Of a DNA stretch of 64,000 nt, positions 53,385-64,000 are shown one piece after another. Made by a program: the position numbers and the translations under genes. The first letter of the stretch is position 1; every line of letters starts with the position of its first letter. The notes beneath the pieces are model-generated. The model was given only the letters and a program-made list of their open reading frames with translations. It made no database searches and was not told the DNA's origin. Source of the stretch: Agapanthus africanus (taxonomy: Eukaryota > Streptophyta > Magnoliopsida > Asparagales > Amaryllidaceae); NCBI GenBank assembly GCA_030015575.1, contig JASDDO010000001.1, positions 143,069,988 through 143,133,987 on the forward strand, in the 5' to 3' direction.

Positions 53385-55568
53385 TGTAGGGTTCCTAGGC
53401 ACGCTAATGAGGTCTCACAAGGCATCAACCATGCCAATTTTAAATTTTACGGTGCCGAGAAACCCTAGACTAGATCGTTAACTAGATTTTAGGCGATAAC
53501 AAATGCGAGCAAACAACTTTACTCTAAAGTGAACGGAAATACAACCTTTGTAGATCCGGTGCTCCACCTCCATAGCTCCGCAATGATGTCCCTCCGCTGT
53601 CCAAATCGGATCCCGGACTCTTGCGTCGGCTTCGTCGGAGAAATGGGCGGGCTAGGTCGTCGATGTCGATGCCGAAGATGATCTACGTCGAGGCATCACA
53701 AGATCAAGCTCCCACTTCACCAAGTCATGAAACTTGTGAAGAAAACACCCTATACTACTTGGCAAGAGGTAGAGGATGAAGAAATAGGAAGTGGGTTCAC
53801 TTTAGAATTGGATTTCTCACTCTTTTTTATCAATCACCATTGATGAAGCAAGCTTCTTCATGTGAAGAAGAAGAAGAAGAAGATGAATATATTATGATAA
53901 GTTTTTTAAAAGAATAGTAAAAATCATTCTTATCATAATTTAAACCATGGTTAGATGTAGAGAATTAACTAAGGTTAGAAGAATGGTTAGGGTTTTGGAA
54001 ATGAAGACAAAATGGTCACTTTGGTCAAAGTTGCATGAAGCTTCAAGAAGCATCATGAATGAAAGCAACCATTATCTTTTCATTTCTCATTTCTTTTAAT
54101 CCAAAAATAAATAGATAAATGAATGAATAATCAAATAAAAACCCTAACCATTTATTTAACCAAGGCTTAACTCTTTACACAAACCCTAGCAATCATGTAT
54201 CATCAAATATGATACAATCAAATGAGAAAATTCTTTTAAAGTGAACCGATACTAGTTAATGCAAAGTAATATATCAAATATATAATTATGCATTAAATCA
54301 TTAAATCAACACTTGATTTAATGATCCGGTCATATCGCATATAACCGACTAATATCAACAGTAACAACTTATCGAATCAACACTTGATCTGATAACCCGG
54401 CTATATCGCATATAACCGATCAATGTCACAATTCGCGAGAATCGAATACAGTATCACATACTGGTATTATTCTCGGTCCCGCACATATCTCATATGTGCT
54501 CCTATTTCGTTTCGCTTGAGCCAGGAAACCTCTGTGTAGGACTCTAAAGACTCGTCAATACGCCGGCAGCAGGTGATGATCATATCAAATACCCACAAGC
54601 CGCAAGCGGTCTGCTAAACGTAACGGCCACCCGGGTATTGAGCGATCAGAAGATCGACGAGCAAGCCCGCTCACACTCCTGTGAATCCAACCAGTAACAC
54701 TTACCGTACAGTCTGGTCTGATCGTCTGATATGTCGCATATCTCGCCTAGGGGTGGTAAACGTCAGACCCCAATAGCTCGATAAGTCGTGTCGATATGAG
54801 GTCTATAACAATTCGAGAAACTACTGGTAACACTTACCAGTAAATCTCAGCAACCCTGGCCAGGGATTTCCGGTTACAGCCAATCGAACACAGTGCAACA
54901 TCAACCCCCTATACCGGGAGAGACGAATCCCCTCCTATCGCTCATTGCCTCCATGTGACTTAGGACTGTACCCAAAAACCACCGTTTTGCACGCCCTCTT
55001 GGACGTGGTAAGGTGGAAATCAAAGCACAGTAGGAACCACACAAGACTCTATGACGATCTCGGGTCAACAGACTACTCTGTACCAGTGTCACCAGAGAAC
55101 TGCCATCTGACGTAAGGTATAATACCATCTGGGAGTTCTCGGCGAGTCCGTCCAGTGTACCCAGTCTCCACTGAGCACCCATATATCATCTCCGATGTCA
55201 AACACCAATGGATATGGGATCATCCATCGCCCATCTGTATGGGTCGAGAAGGTATACGCTAGTCTACTCTGGTATATCGATGCCCCGTCTCGATATACCC
55301 ACGACTAGGGACTTTGAAGGATGTACTTATGGACTACCATGTCCCCACTAGTATGATCCGCATCATAGTCCAGGTAGTCAAGTACACATCCTAAGGGCTT
55401 TACTAACATGTAACAGAGAGACAATCAGTGTATACGTTAAGGTAAAGATTAACCAGATAGCATACTATCATGTCGAGCAAGAAAGTCCTCCCTATATATG
55501 TCCCAGCATCCACTACAATATACATCCTATGTATAGTAATGGCTTCTAGGGCATACATATAACTAACA
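53385..55568 (-). repeat. Element H 3' LTR
   Basis: 2184 bases, TGTAGGGTTCCTAGG...ATAACTAACA. It is very close to 61511-63695 and more distant from the solo LTR at 36478. It has no protein-coding support; an incidental minus-strand frame at 54901-55182 recurs in all three LTRs. Confidence 0.92.
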
Positions 55569-55583
55569 ATCTCCCACTTGCAC
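55569..55583 (-). promoter_or_regulatory. Polypurine tract of element H
   Basis: The minus strand reads GTGCAAGTGGGAGAT directly before the LTR start TGTTAG, a classic plant copia arrangement. Confidence 0.8.
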
Positions 55584-56161
55584 TAGGGCCATCTGATAGC
55601 AGTGGTTGAAGTATCTCATACTCAACCATCCCATAAAAGTCTCTCTCTGGAAAAAGTCCTTTGTGAGTGGATCCGCCGTGCTGTCCTCTGAGTCTACTCT
55701 CCTAACCTCGATCACCCTGGAGATCAACTATCTCCATGATCAGGTGATGCTGCCTTAGAATATGTCTGGATCACTGATGGGACGGACGTTCCTTGGCATA
55801 AGCCACAACTCCATTGTCACACAATGGGAGGAACTAAGTTCATCTCATGAACAAATATACATCCAGACTGCCTCTTTGGTAGCATCTTAAGTAGCGATGT
55901 ATCGAGCCTTTATCGTCTAGTATGCCACGGTATCTAGCTTGGAACTCTTCCAACATACCGTCCCTTTACTGAGGGTAAAGACAATGCCTGCGACTGACTT
56001 TCAGTCGTCCTTATCACCTTGGAACCCTTCCAGTGATTCTCCCCAGGATCGATTGATACCATCTCACTACAACTAGTGAGAATCCTAACATCCAATTAGA
56101 TCTATCTCATAGATCCAAAACCCAGAATTTAGGAGGTATCACTTTGATCCTATATGGAGAA
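55584..56161 (-). pseudogene. Element H RNase H region, very degenerate
   Basis: This is where copia RNase H should be. Minus-strand fragments suggest its closing part (near 55780-55830, around a CHTSVPSVIQT-like reading), but frames are too broken for a firm domain call. Confidence 0.35.
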
Positions 56162-56639
56162 TCATTGTGATAAGCGGAGATTGACCGAGCGTAGCATAGG
56201 AAACTCCTTCCCTATCAAGAGTATGTCATCCACGTACTCTACGAGGATTGCCACCATACTCCCTACTACCTTTTTGTATATACAAGGTTCATCTACCATT
56301 TTGATGATGTCAAACTCTTTGACTATCTCATCAAAACAGATGTTCCAACTCCGCGATGCCTGCTTTATCTTATAAAGCATCTTGCACACGTTTCCGCTGC
56401 TCCCACTGTCTACGAAGCCCTCTGGCTGTGTACTTATAGACGCTCTCTTCCAAAATATCATTTAGAAAAGCAGTCATGACACCCAACCACCAGATATCAT
56501 AGTCATGGTATGTAGCCGTGGTAAGTAGGATCTGGATGGACTTAAGCATAGGTACTGGAAAAGGTTTCATCATTATCCACGCCTGGTCGATGACGAAAAC
56601 CTTTAACAAGTCTAGTATTGAAAGTCTCAACTTTTCCAT
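56162..56639 (-). pseudogene. Element H reverse transcriptase fragments
   Basis: The frame 56162-56461 reads LYKIKQASRSWNICFDE, then FDIIKMVDEPCIYKK and VAILVEYVDDILLIGKE, which includes the catalytic YVDD of copia RT. The frame 56370-56639 gives the upstream part with DVMTAFLND-like AFLNDILEESVY. The two overlap in different frames, so a shift separates them. Confidence 0.8.
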
Positions 56640-56822
56640 CTAAACCAAGTAATCTTCTCAAGATTTACTTGCTCCTGATGGGGATTTAACTCTTCAGATA
56701 TAGCAACTAAAGTCCATACTTTGTTGGTGTACATGGATTCCATCTCAGATCACTAAGCATCCAGCCATTCTTACAGAGTCCCTACTCTCGATGGCCTGCT
56801 CGAAACTAGTTGGGTCATCATC

Positions 56823-57041
56823 TCATGATGCAATCCTCGCTCCCACTGTCATAGAGAAACCAAAGTATCTCTCAGGTGGGTGAGGAACCCTACTAGATCG
56901 GCGGAGAGGCTGAGGTTCGTTGGAATCTACTGAATCCTTTGGTTCTATCAAATCATCAGCTGCAGTTTGTATGGCTGGAACATTTCCAGTTCTACATAAC
57001 AGACCTTGCCTCGAGTTTGTCCGGATTTTGCTTTTAGACAT
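56823..57041 (-). pseudogene. Element H linker between integrase and RT
   Basis: LRRSSRVPHPPERYFGF matches the conserved R-R-S-x-R-x-x-x-P-x-R-Y motif between integrase and RT in copia polyproteins. Stops flank it. Confidence 0.65.
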
Positions 57042-57099
57042 AGCCTGGACAACCCCAAATCTTAACTAACTTTAGATATGGGCTCTTCCCTTATCATAT

Positions 57100-57700
57100 C
57101 TCATATGAAATGGTAGGCAACTGATTTGATTTGAACCCTATTCAATAGGTATGCAGCTTCTCAAGTGCATAACTCCCAAAAGGAAATAGGTAACTCAGTA
57201 GTACTCATCATAGAGCACACCTTATCATATAGGGTGTGATTGCTCCGCCCCGATATACCAACGTGCCATGGTGTATACGGAGGAGTAATGCTGAGAGAGA
57301 ATCTCATTCTCCTTTAGAATAGTCCAGGAATTCCGTGCTCAAGTATTCTCCTCCTTGATCGCATCAAAGGACATAATACTTATACCCGTATTTTGGATCT
57401 CTACTTCTAACTTATATTCTGTGAATTTCTCAAAAGATTCGGACTTGTGTTTCAACAGGAACATAGGTCTGAATCTCGAAAGATCATCAGAGAATGTAAT
57501 GAAGTATAAAGAACAGGTCTTGGCATATGTAGACAGGGGACCTTACATACATCAACATGTATCAATCCCAAGAGTTCAGTAACTCTTTCTCTGTTTCCAA
57601 TAAGCAGAGCTATGGTCATCTTATCTCTGTGACATGACTGGCAAGTTTCACAAGATGTAAATTCAAACTGATTTAAATATGCATCTAAAATGTAACTTCA
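57100..57700 (-). pseudogene. Element H integrase remnants
   Basis: Minus-strand fragments include a CETCQSCHR-like zinc region near 57640-57660, ELLGLIHVDVC near 57545-57580 (first catalytic Asp region) and PPYTPWHVGIS near 57245-57275 (cf. TPxTPQxNG). Frames change repeatedly. Confidence 0.55.
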
Positions 57701-57793
57701 GCCAGTCGGATCGCATTGATATGACCTTGTCTACAATACCTCAAGAAGGATTCGTTCAGTTCTGAACTCTTCCTCTTGTGTGTGTTCCGTATA

Positions 57794-58270
57794 CTAAAGA
57801 ACTGTAGTTTGATTTAGAACATCAATGCTTTTAGATAACGTGCCTGAACCGATCAACTTTTGATATAGGAAATGTTCAAAACATAATCCAACAATACAAA
57901 ATTTTATCATTTCTTTACTTATGAAGAGACTGATATGATTTTGTATATCAGGTTCGGTATCTAATAACATTCGTTCAGAATTAATGTATTTGGAATACAG
58001 GGTGACAGTGACCAACAGACTTGGCTGCAACACTTGCCCCGTTTTCTGCCTCATGAAACTTATCACCCGTTCTCAGTTCTCTACCTATCTGTAGCCCTAT
58101 GTAACAGATTACATATCTAGGATCCTGATCTGGTATCACATACCCAGGACGTAGAGGACACTGAGAAGCAGTTCTATATAATGAACACACCCGAAGATGA
58201 TGCATCAGCATGCACTTACTTCGTTTGGGCGGCACGGGAATTCTTGTAATCCCCTATTTCCTGCTCTGTC
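57794..58270 (-). pseudogene. Element H protease and Gag zinc-knuckle remnants
   Basis: The frames 57981-58235 and 57794-58066 align in order with the copia segment that follows the knuckle. The usual D-T-G-(C)-x-H active site is replaced by diverged sequence (about 58090-58140). A YNCYKTEQEIGDYKNS reading at about 58240-58290 resembles a decayed CCHC knuckle. This is recognition by pattern only. Confidence 0.45.
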
Positions 58271-58825
58271 TTATAACAATTATAAGTTGGAGCGGGACCA
58301 ACGTTTCCCAGCTCAGTATAACAAGCGGGTTCGGTCAATATTCCGTATTATTATCTTGATTAAGGCGTGATATGGTCGCTACCTGGAGAGAAAGAGAAGA
58401 AAACACTCAGCGTGCGCTCTTGCAAGAATAGATTGGTTATTATTTTATCTAATTAGGATGGCTCCCACTGCTTTTTATCAAATCTTCCTTCAAACCCTAA
58501 AAGGAAAGACTAGCCGGGATTAATTACACACTACAAGTTCGCCAATCTTTCAGCCAGGCCAGTGTCGGTACTTTGAGGGAGGTCCCCCGTGCTTTCGCAC
58601 GAACCTAATTAATGTATACCTCGTTTTCCCAGAGGCGTAACCTCGTTAACACCTTTCTAGACACCTACTTGACCGGCTAATTGTAATGTGTAAAACTCTC
58701 CCAGGAGTAACTTTTACTCACAGCGGGTATCGGGATCTAACTATCTCATAGAAGGTATGCAATCTCATTGCAAATTTCAACACTTGAAATTCCCGATAAT
58801 ATTTTACCCCAAGCGATCTATGACC

Positions 58826-59012
58826 TTGACTGAGTCAACAAATCATAGACCACAAGTAAAGTTCAACCTGTCATTTCTCGATTGAATTAAACCCACCCGC
58901 ACGACCCTTGACTGAGTCAACAAAGCCGCACGACTACCCTAATCCAATCGCATCATATGCTTTGCAGATAAGCACTAATCAGCTACCGCATACTACGCCT
59001 TGACTGAGTCAA
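58826..59012. repeat. Three copies of palindrome TTGACTGAGTCAA
   Basis: Perfect copies at 58826-58838, 58908-58920 and 59000-59012, each inside CCTTGACTGAGTCAACAAA. Each is flanked by a short near-direct repeat unique to that copy (CTATGAC/CATAGAC, CGCACGAC/CGCACGAC, ACGC/ACGC). The core contains TTGAC/GTCAA (W-box) and TGAGTCA (GCN4-type) words. Confidence 0.75.
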
Positions 59013-59159
59013 CAAACGCAGCACGAATACTAACTAGGACTTATCTGAAATGACGGAGGGCTACGTCAGGTTTTTAAGAAAACCTTTTGCGTAATGAACT
59101 TTATATCGTTGTAGAATCAAATGATTTTAAAAATGGAGTGTTTTTTAGGCTTTTCTAGT

Positions 59160-59403
59160 TTTGCTAAAGGAGTCACTCCCGGTGAAGGGATCGTCGGTCC
59201 TTTCCTCGTCGAATGAGGTGCGGGATATATCATATATATCACTGTGCAAAGCAGAAACTATAGAAGCTATCAAAAGACAAACCGAGGGGTGTATCATCTG
59301 CCAGTTATTGCTAAAGGAGTCACTCCCGGTAAAGGGATCTCGGTCCTTTCCTCATCGAATAAGGTGCTGGATATATCTCATATACCGCTATGCAAAGCAA
59401 GAA
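59160..59403. repeat. Direct duplication of about 95 bases within inverted flanks
   Basis: TTGCTAAAGGAGTCACTCCCGG...GCAAAGCA occurs at about 59160-59257 and 59309-59403. The pair is bracketed by TTGTAGAATCAAAT (about 59112) and ATTCGATTCTACAA (about 59432), a near-perfect inverted repeat, as a small foldback or MITE-like insertion might have. Confidence 0.5.
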
Positions 59404-61263
59404 CTGTAGCTACCTGTTTTATTTTTTAAATTCGATTCTACAATATCTTTAGGTTTCTTTTAATTCATTAATCACATTAATGAAGTCCCATCATTTAAGC
59501 ACCTAAACATCATAGATAAATACGACGTACACTTATGCCATCCGCATTCGCCTCGATGTCCCCTCGTGCACCGTTAGGTTAGGTAACTAACGGCAGAGCA
59601 GGGCAGGGCTAGCGCGGGTGTAAAACATAAGTAACGTCTATATAATATATCATATATACTATATACTATATCTATCACAGAACATATCACATGATCACAT
59701 CACAGATATCGCAGCAGAAGAAACATATGAAATATTGGATATACTAGGACGTCCGTGTTTTCAATACGAGCTAGTATAAAACACGGATTCCACGGTCGCG
59801 ATGAATAACCAAACCTACACCCCTAGACCCCTACGAGAGCGGCAAGCAACCCTACCAATTCTAGGGTTAGGAGACCCGGACTCGACTCCTCGAGATGGTC
59901 TCCCACTGGACCCTAGAACCCGGTTACTTGTGCTCCCCTCCTTGGGTCTATCCTAGTGCGGAAAAGAAAATAATATACAGAGGGCGACATCTTCCGCAAC
60001 CTGGAAGTGCCCTAATAAAAGAATATTACATTCAAGTTTTTACACGAATGAAAATGAAAACACTCATCTCACATAAAAAACCCCGGCTATTCAAACACGA
60101 CGATCCAATATAACATATCCAGTAACACATAACATCACATGTCATCAACGTAAGTAAATATGCGCATCCCAATTGTCGTTGACATATAGCAACGAAACTG
60201 GCGATATTACATATTACACTTACGGTCACAGAAAAGAAAGTGTAAAACTACAACAGTTGGAATCCGCAACCTACATAGACATCGCATGCCTAATCAAATG
60301 AATTCCTTAGACATCGCATGCCTAACAATTATAAACCCCGCATTTTAGTCTCAAAATCGAAAAGACTTTTCAATATCAAGTCGGGCAATTCAACAAGATT
60401 CCCGACACTTTGATCGAATGCTCGTCGCAAACTTTATTAGGCGGCCGCACCCCCGATGCCGTCGACGAAGTGTACCAAGACGGAGCACCCGAATGGATGC
60501 TTTCGGCGACGGGGTTCTCCTACAGTCACTTAGTCGGGGCTATGGAGTGAGGCTGTCTATTAAGTTTACCCGGCGAGTATCCGCGTACGCTACGTGATTG
60601 CGACGGACTTTTGATCACATCAAAATTCCGTGGCAACCGATCAAGTGAGTCTAAACTGCTATGTTTATAACATTCATTCAGTTATCTCATAACTTATTGT
60701 GAATTCCAATTATTGTATCCCATTCCGGATAAATAGAAAATGTTAAACTTTCCGATCGAACATTCAAACACCCAAGTTTTCCCGATACAGATCAACACAT
60801 GAAACAAGTCTAAAAACATTCAGTTCGTGCCTCAGTACCAACGGTCCAGCCATAGAAGGGTCAAGCCAACGCTCACATGTGGCACGCCGTACTGCCCCAA
60901 ACCCGAAGGTTCAAAGGGCAATTCAAGACGGTCACATAATCGAGTTAAGGTTTGTTGTCTTCTAGAGGGACCATCGCGTCACTTGCACTACTCAGAACGT
61001 CCTTAAACCACAGAAAAATCCAACACTTGGAAATTTTCCGGCAGGGGAAAAGTTGGGTATTTATATCCAGTCGAACTTTTTAACATATTCTAAAGTTATC
61101 CGGAAAAACACATAGACAAAACTTGATAATCCGATCGAAGCACCGAGTCCCCAAAACAACCCCAAAATACTCAACTGTTGACTGCATATTAAAAATTCCC
61201 AGAAAACTCAGCATATTAAAATAGGAATTACTGTGCAAATAGAGGAGGCAAGTCCCATCAATT

Positions 61264-61313
61264 GGCCGCGGAACCGCCGTAGAAGCTAAGCTTCTGCCGC
61301 GGTTCCGCCGCGC
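61264..61313. repeat. Paired GCCGCGG palindromes around AGAAGC/GCTTCT
   Basis: GGCCGCGGAACCGCC and GCCGCGGTTCCGCCGCGC flank AGAAGCTAAGCTTCT. The same kind of structure, with TAAGCGCGCTTA in the centre, is in insertion G at 49680-49727. Confidence 0.7.
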
Positions 61314-61497
61314 AATAAACACATCATGGGGAAAATTTTGCACCGTAATTCTTATAATTCCCTGCTGAATTTTTTAAGCATTTTTAATCTGGAAAAAACC
61401 CAGTTTTTAGAAAAAGTCCAGAGAGCACTTTGATGTTAGGGTTTCGGGTCGATCGGGTTTCAAACTTCGTCTACGCATCGCCTAAGGCTCTAGCTAG

Positions 61498-61509
61498 GCT
61501 CTGATACCA
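61498..61509 (-). promoter_or_regulatory. Primer-binding site of element H (initiator tRNA-Met)
   Basis: The minus strand reads TGGTATCAGAGC one base after the 5' LTR. This is complementary to the 3' end of plant initiator Met-tRNA, the usual copia primer. Confidence 0.9.
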
Positions 61510-61510
61510 C

Positions 61511-63695
61511 TGTAGGGTTCCTAGGCACGCTAATGAGGTCTCACAAGGCATCAACCATGCCAATTTTAAATTTTACAGTGCCGAGAAACCCTAGACTAGA
61601 TCGTTAACTAGATTTTAGGCGATAACAAATGCGAGCAAACAACTTTACTCTAAAGTGAACGGAAATACAACCTTTGTAGATCCGGTGCTCCACCTCCATA
61701 GCTCCGCAATGATGTCCCTCCGCTGTCCAAATCGGATCCCGGACTCTTGCGTCGGCTTCGTCGGAGAAATGGGCGGGCTAGGTCGTCAATGTCGATGCCG
61801 AAGATGATCTACGTCGAGGCATCACAAGATCAAGCTCCCACTTCACCAAGTCATGAAACTTGTGAAGAAAACACCCTATACTACTTGGCAAGAGGTAGAT
61901 GATGAAGAAATAGGAAGTGGGTTCACTTTAGAATTGGATTTCTCACTCTTTTTCATCAATCACCATTGATGAAGCAAGCTTCTTCATGTGAAGAAGAAGA
62001 AGAAGAAGATGAATATATTATGATAAGTTTTTTTAAAAGAATAATAAAAATCATTCTTATCATAATTTAAACCATGGTTAGATGTAGAGAATTAACTAAG
62101 GTTAGAAGAATGGTTAGGGTTTTGGAAATGAAGACAAAATGGTCACTTTGGTCAAAGTTGCATGAAGCTTCAAGAAGCATCATGAATGAAAGCAACCATT
62201 ATCTTTTCATTTCTCATTTCTTTTAATCCAAAAATAAATAGATAAATGAATGAATAATCAAATAAAAACCCTAACTATTTATTTAACCAAGGCTTAACTC
62301 TTTACACAAACCCTAACAATCATGTATCATCAAATATGATACAATCAAATGAGAAAATCCTTTTAAAGTGAACCGATACTAGTTAATGCAAAGTAATATA
62401 TCAAATATATAATTATGCATTAAATCATTAAATCAACACTTGATTTAATGATCCGGTCATATCGCATATAACCGACTAATATCAACAGTAACAACTTATC
62501 GAATCAACACTTGATCCGATAACCCGGTTATATCGCATATAACCGATCAATGTCACAATTCGCGAGAATCGAATACAGTATCACATACTGGTATTATTCT
62601 CAGTCCCGCACATATCTCATGTGTGCTCCTATTTCGTTTTGCTTGAGCCAGGAAACCTCTGTGTAGGACTCTAAAAACTCGTCAATACGCCGGCAGCAGG
62701 TGATGATCATATCAAACACCCACAAGCCGCAAGCGGTCTGCTAAACGTAACGGCCACCCGGGTATTGAGCGATCAGAAGATCGACGAGCAAGCCCGCTCA
62801 CACTCCTGTGAATCCAACCAGTAACACTTACCGTACAGTCCGGTCTGATCGTCTGATATGTCGCATATCTCGCCTAGGGGTGGTAAACGTCAAACCCCAA
62901 TAGCTCGATAAGTCGTATCGATATGAAGTCTATAACAATTCGAGAAACTACTGGTAACACTTACCAGTAAATCTCAGCAACCCTGGCCAGGGATTTCCGG
63001 TTATAGCCAATCGAACACAGCGCAACATCAACCCCCTATACCGGGAGAGACGAATCCCCTCCTATCGCTCATTGCCTCCATGTGACTCGGGACTGTACCC
63101 AAAAACCACCATTTTGCATGCCCTCTTGGACATGGTAAAGTGGAAATCAAAGCACAGTGGGAACTATACAAGACTCTATTATGATCTCGGGTCAACAGAC
63201 TACTCTGTACCAGTGTCACCAGAGAACTGCCATCTGACGTAAGGTATAATACCATCTGGGAGTTCTCGGCGAGTCCGTCCAGTGTACCCAGTCTCCACTG
63301 AGCACCCGTATATCATCTCCGATGTCAAACACCAATGGATATGGGATCATCCATCGCCCATCTGTATGGGTCGAGAAGGTATACGCTAGTCTACTCTGGT
63401 ATATCGATGCCCCGTCTCGATATACCCACGACTAGGGACTTTGAAGGATATACTTATGGACTACCATGTCCCCACTAGTATGATCCGCATCATAGTCCAG
63501 GTAGTCAAGTACACATCCTAAGGGCTTTACCAACATGTAACAGAGAGACAATCAGTGTACACGTTAAGGTAAAGATCAACCAGATAGCATACTATCATGT
63601 CGAGCAAGAAAGTCCTCCCTATATATGTCCCAGCATCCACTACAATATACATCCTATGTATAGCAATGGCCTCTAGGGCATACATATAACTAACA
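61511..63695 (-). repeat. Element H 5' LTR
   Basis: 2185 bases with the same ends as the left copy and only scattered differences from it. It would drive minus-strand transcription. Noncoding apart from an incidental frame at 63028-63255. Confidence 0.92.
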
Positions 63696-63708
63696 AAAAC
63701 ACCCTACA
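63696..63708 (+). repeat. Target duplication and last eight bases of the D LTR
   Basis: AAAAC (63696-63700) repeats 53380-53384. ACCCTACA (63701-63708) then completes the LTR exactly as in C (46808-46815). Confidence 0.9.
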
Positions 63709-63730
63709 GATTCTGGCACGCCCGGTGGGA
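63709..63730 (+). promoter_or_regulatory. Primer-binding site of element D
   Basis: GATTC and TGGCACGCCCGGTGGGA, as in A, B and C, immediately after the completed LTR. Confidence 0.8.
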
Positions 63731-63866
63731 CGTTTCTCTCCTCCTATATTTCGGGTTAAACGTTCATGCGAACTCAATCAATATACATATCGACTGCCTG
63801 TACTGAAATCATGCTTCTTTGTGCAGGTTAACAAATTTCAAATTGCAATCTCCGGTCACAGCAAAA

Positions 63867-64000
63867 ATGTCTCTAAGGACAAGCTCAGCTCTCGACACAG
63901 CTCCTATCTCCTACACGATGAAGATGGACGCCAGGACGGTCCTTCCGGCCAGTCTCGGGAGACAATGGAAAGAGTCGCCGTTACCATTCGGCTTTATCCT
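63867..64000 (+). CDS. Element D first ORF, cut by window end
   Basis: The 44 codons seen match the C ORF at 46973 closely (ALDTAPISYTMKMDARTVLP). The leader also keeps the possible 3' splice site CTTTGTGCAG. The gene continues beyond the window. Confidence 0.55.
   Translation, partial: MSLRTSSALDTAPISYTMKMDARTVLPASLGRQWKESPLPFGFI

Larger units (their letters stand above)
58330..61330. other. 3-kb stretch of element H without recognisable gag
   Basis: The gag of a copia element should be here on the minus strand, but I see no gag-like frame longer than 90 codons. The stretch looks like unrelated noncoding DNA, possibly another insertion whose ends I cannot place. Notable contents are three copies of a 13-base palindrome, a duplicated 95-base segment, a GC-rich patch at 60440-60620 and a pair of GCCGCGG palindromes. 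Confidence 0.45.
53385..63695 (-). mobile_element. Element H: Ty1/copia retrotransposon, 10.3 kb, degenerate coding
   Basis: LTRs are at 53385-55568 and 61511-63695, with the target duplication AAAAC at 53380-53384 and 63696-63700. On the minus strand the primer site matches initiator tRNA-Met and the polypurine tract lies beside the left LTR. The order knuckle/protease (about 58080-58270), integrase (57100-57700), then RT (56160-56640) identifies copia. All frames are broken, though the LTRs are almost identical. Between 58330 and 61330 no gag is recognisable. Confidence 0.9.

Noticed and set aside
51920..63708. D LTR as the 3' LTR of C followed by a tandem second element (LTR-internal-LTR-internal)
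   Set aside because: There is no polypurine tract before 51920, and the LTR cuts a GTTAAACTGGGAA repeat unit. Insertion of D into C is simpler, although recombination cannot be fully excluded without the right end of D.

Overview
This window is intergenic, repeat-dense DNA from a plant, probably a flowering plant with a large genome. It is almost entirely nested LTR retrotransposons. I see no ordinary host gene, tRNA, rRNA, CRISPR array or bacterial feature. The plant assignment rests on Ogre/Tat-type Ty3/gypsy gag-pol, a Ty1/copia element primed by initiator tRNA-Met, a plant-mobile-domain-like antisense gene with short GT-AG introns, and TATA/AATAAA signals.

Layout. (1) 1-12851: element A, minus strand, Ogre/Tat-like; gag-pol is badly broken, the 5' LTR is at 10345-12851 and the 3' LTR lies off the left edge. 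(2) 12852-15288: part of a second LTR (E), which A appears to interrupt. (3) 15289-16242: 3' part of a C-family LTR (C'), interrupted by E. (4) 16243-19446: fragment F of another minus-strand Ogre-like element, holding two genes antisense to its pol (F1, F2), a regular 86-bp hairpin array and the tail of its integrase. (5) 19447-51919: element C, plus strand, lacking pol. Its 5' LTR (19447-20386 plus 46020-46815) is split by (6) element B, 20387-46019, a minus-strand Ogre-like giant of about 23 kb before its own insertion. B has near-identical LTRs, a broken gag-pol, and between integrase and 3' LTR an eight-exon gene on the opposite strand. B carries (7) a solo copia LTR at 36478-38683 (duplication CCTCG). 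C's interior carries (8) insertion G at 48478-50187 (duplication GAGAG). (9) 51920 to the window end: element D, same family as C, whose 5' LTR is split by (10) copia element H at 53385-63695 (duplication AAAAC, LTRs of about 2.18 kb, Met-tRNA primer site). D's primer site and first gag codons close the window.

How the parts relate. A, B, C and D share the same putative primer-binding sequence although A/B and C/D have different LTRs. A and B are subfamilies with the order ORF1 (SVFxRL repeats), gag, protease, linker with a CHHC knuckle, RT, RNase H, integrase, then a long 3' zone. That zone holds arrays of hairpins whose stems vary while staying complementary, and in B (and F) genes on the opposite strand. 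The most unusual items are the antisense multi-exon gene of B, in which all seven inferred introns are phase 1, and the covarying hairpin arrays in A, B and (inverted) C. Identity values, family names below lineage level and tRNA identity were not computed.
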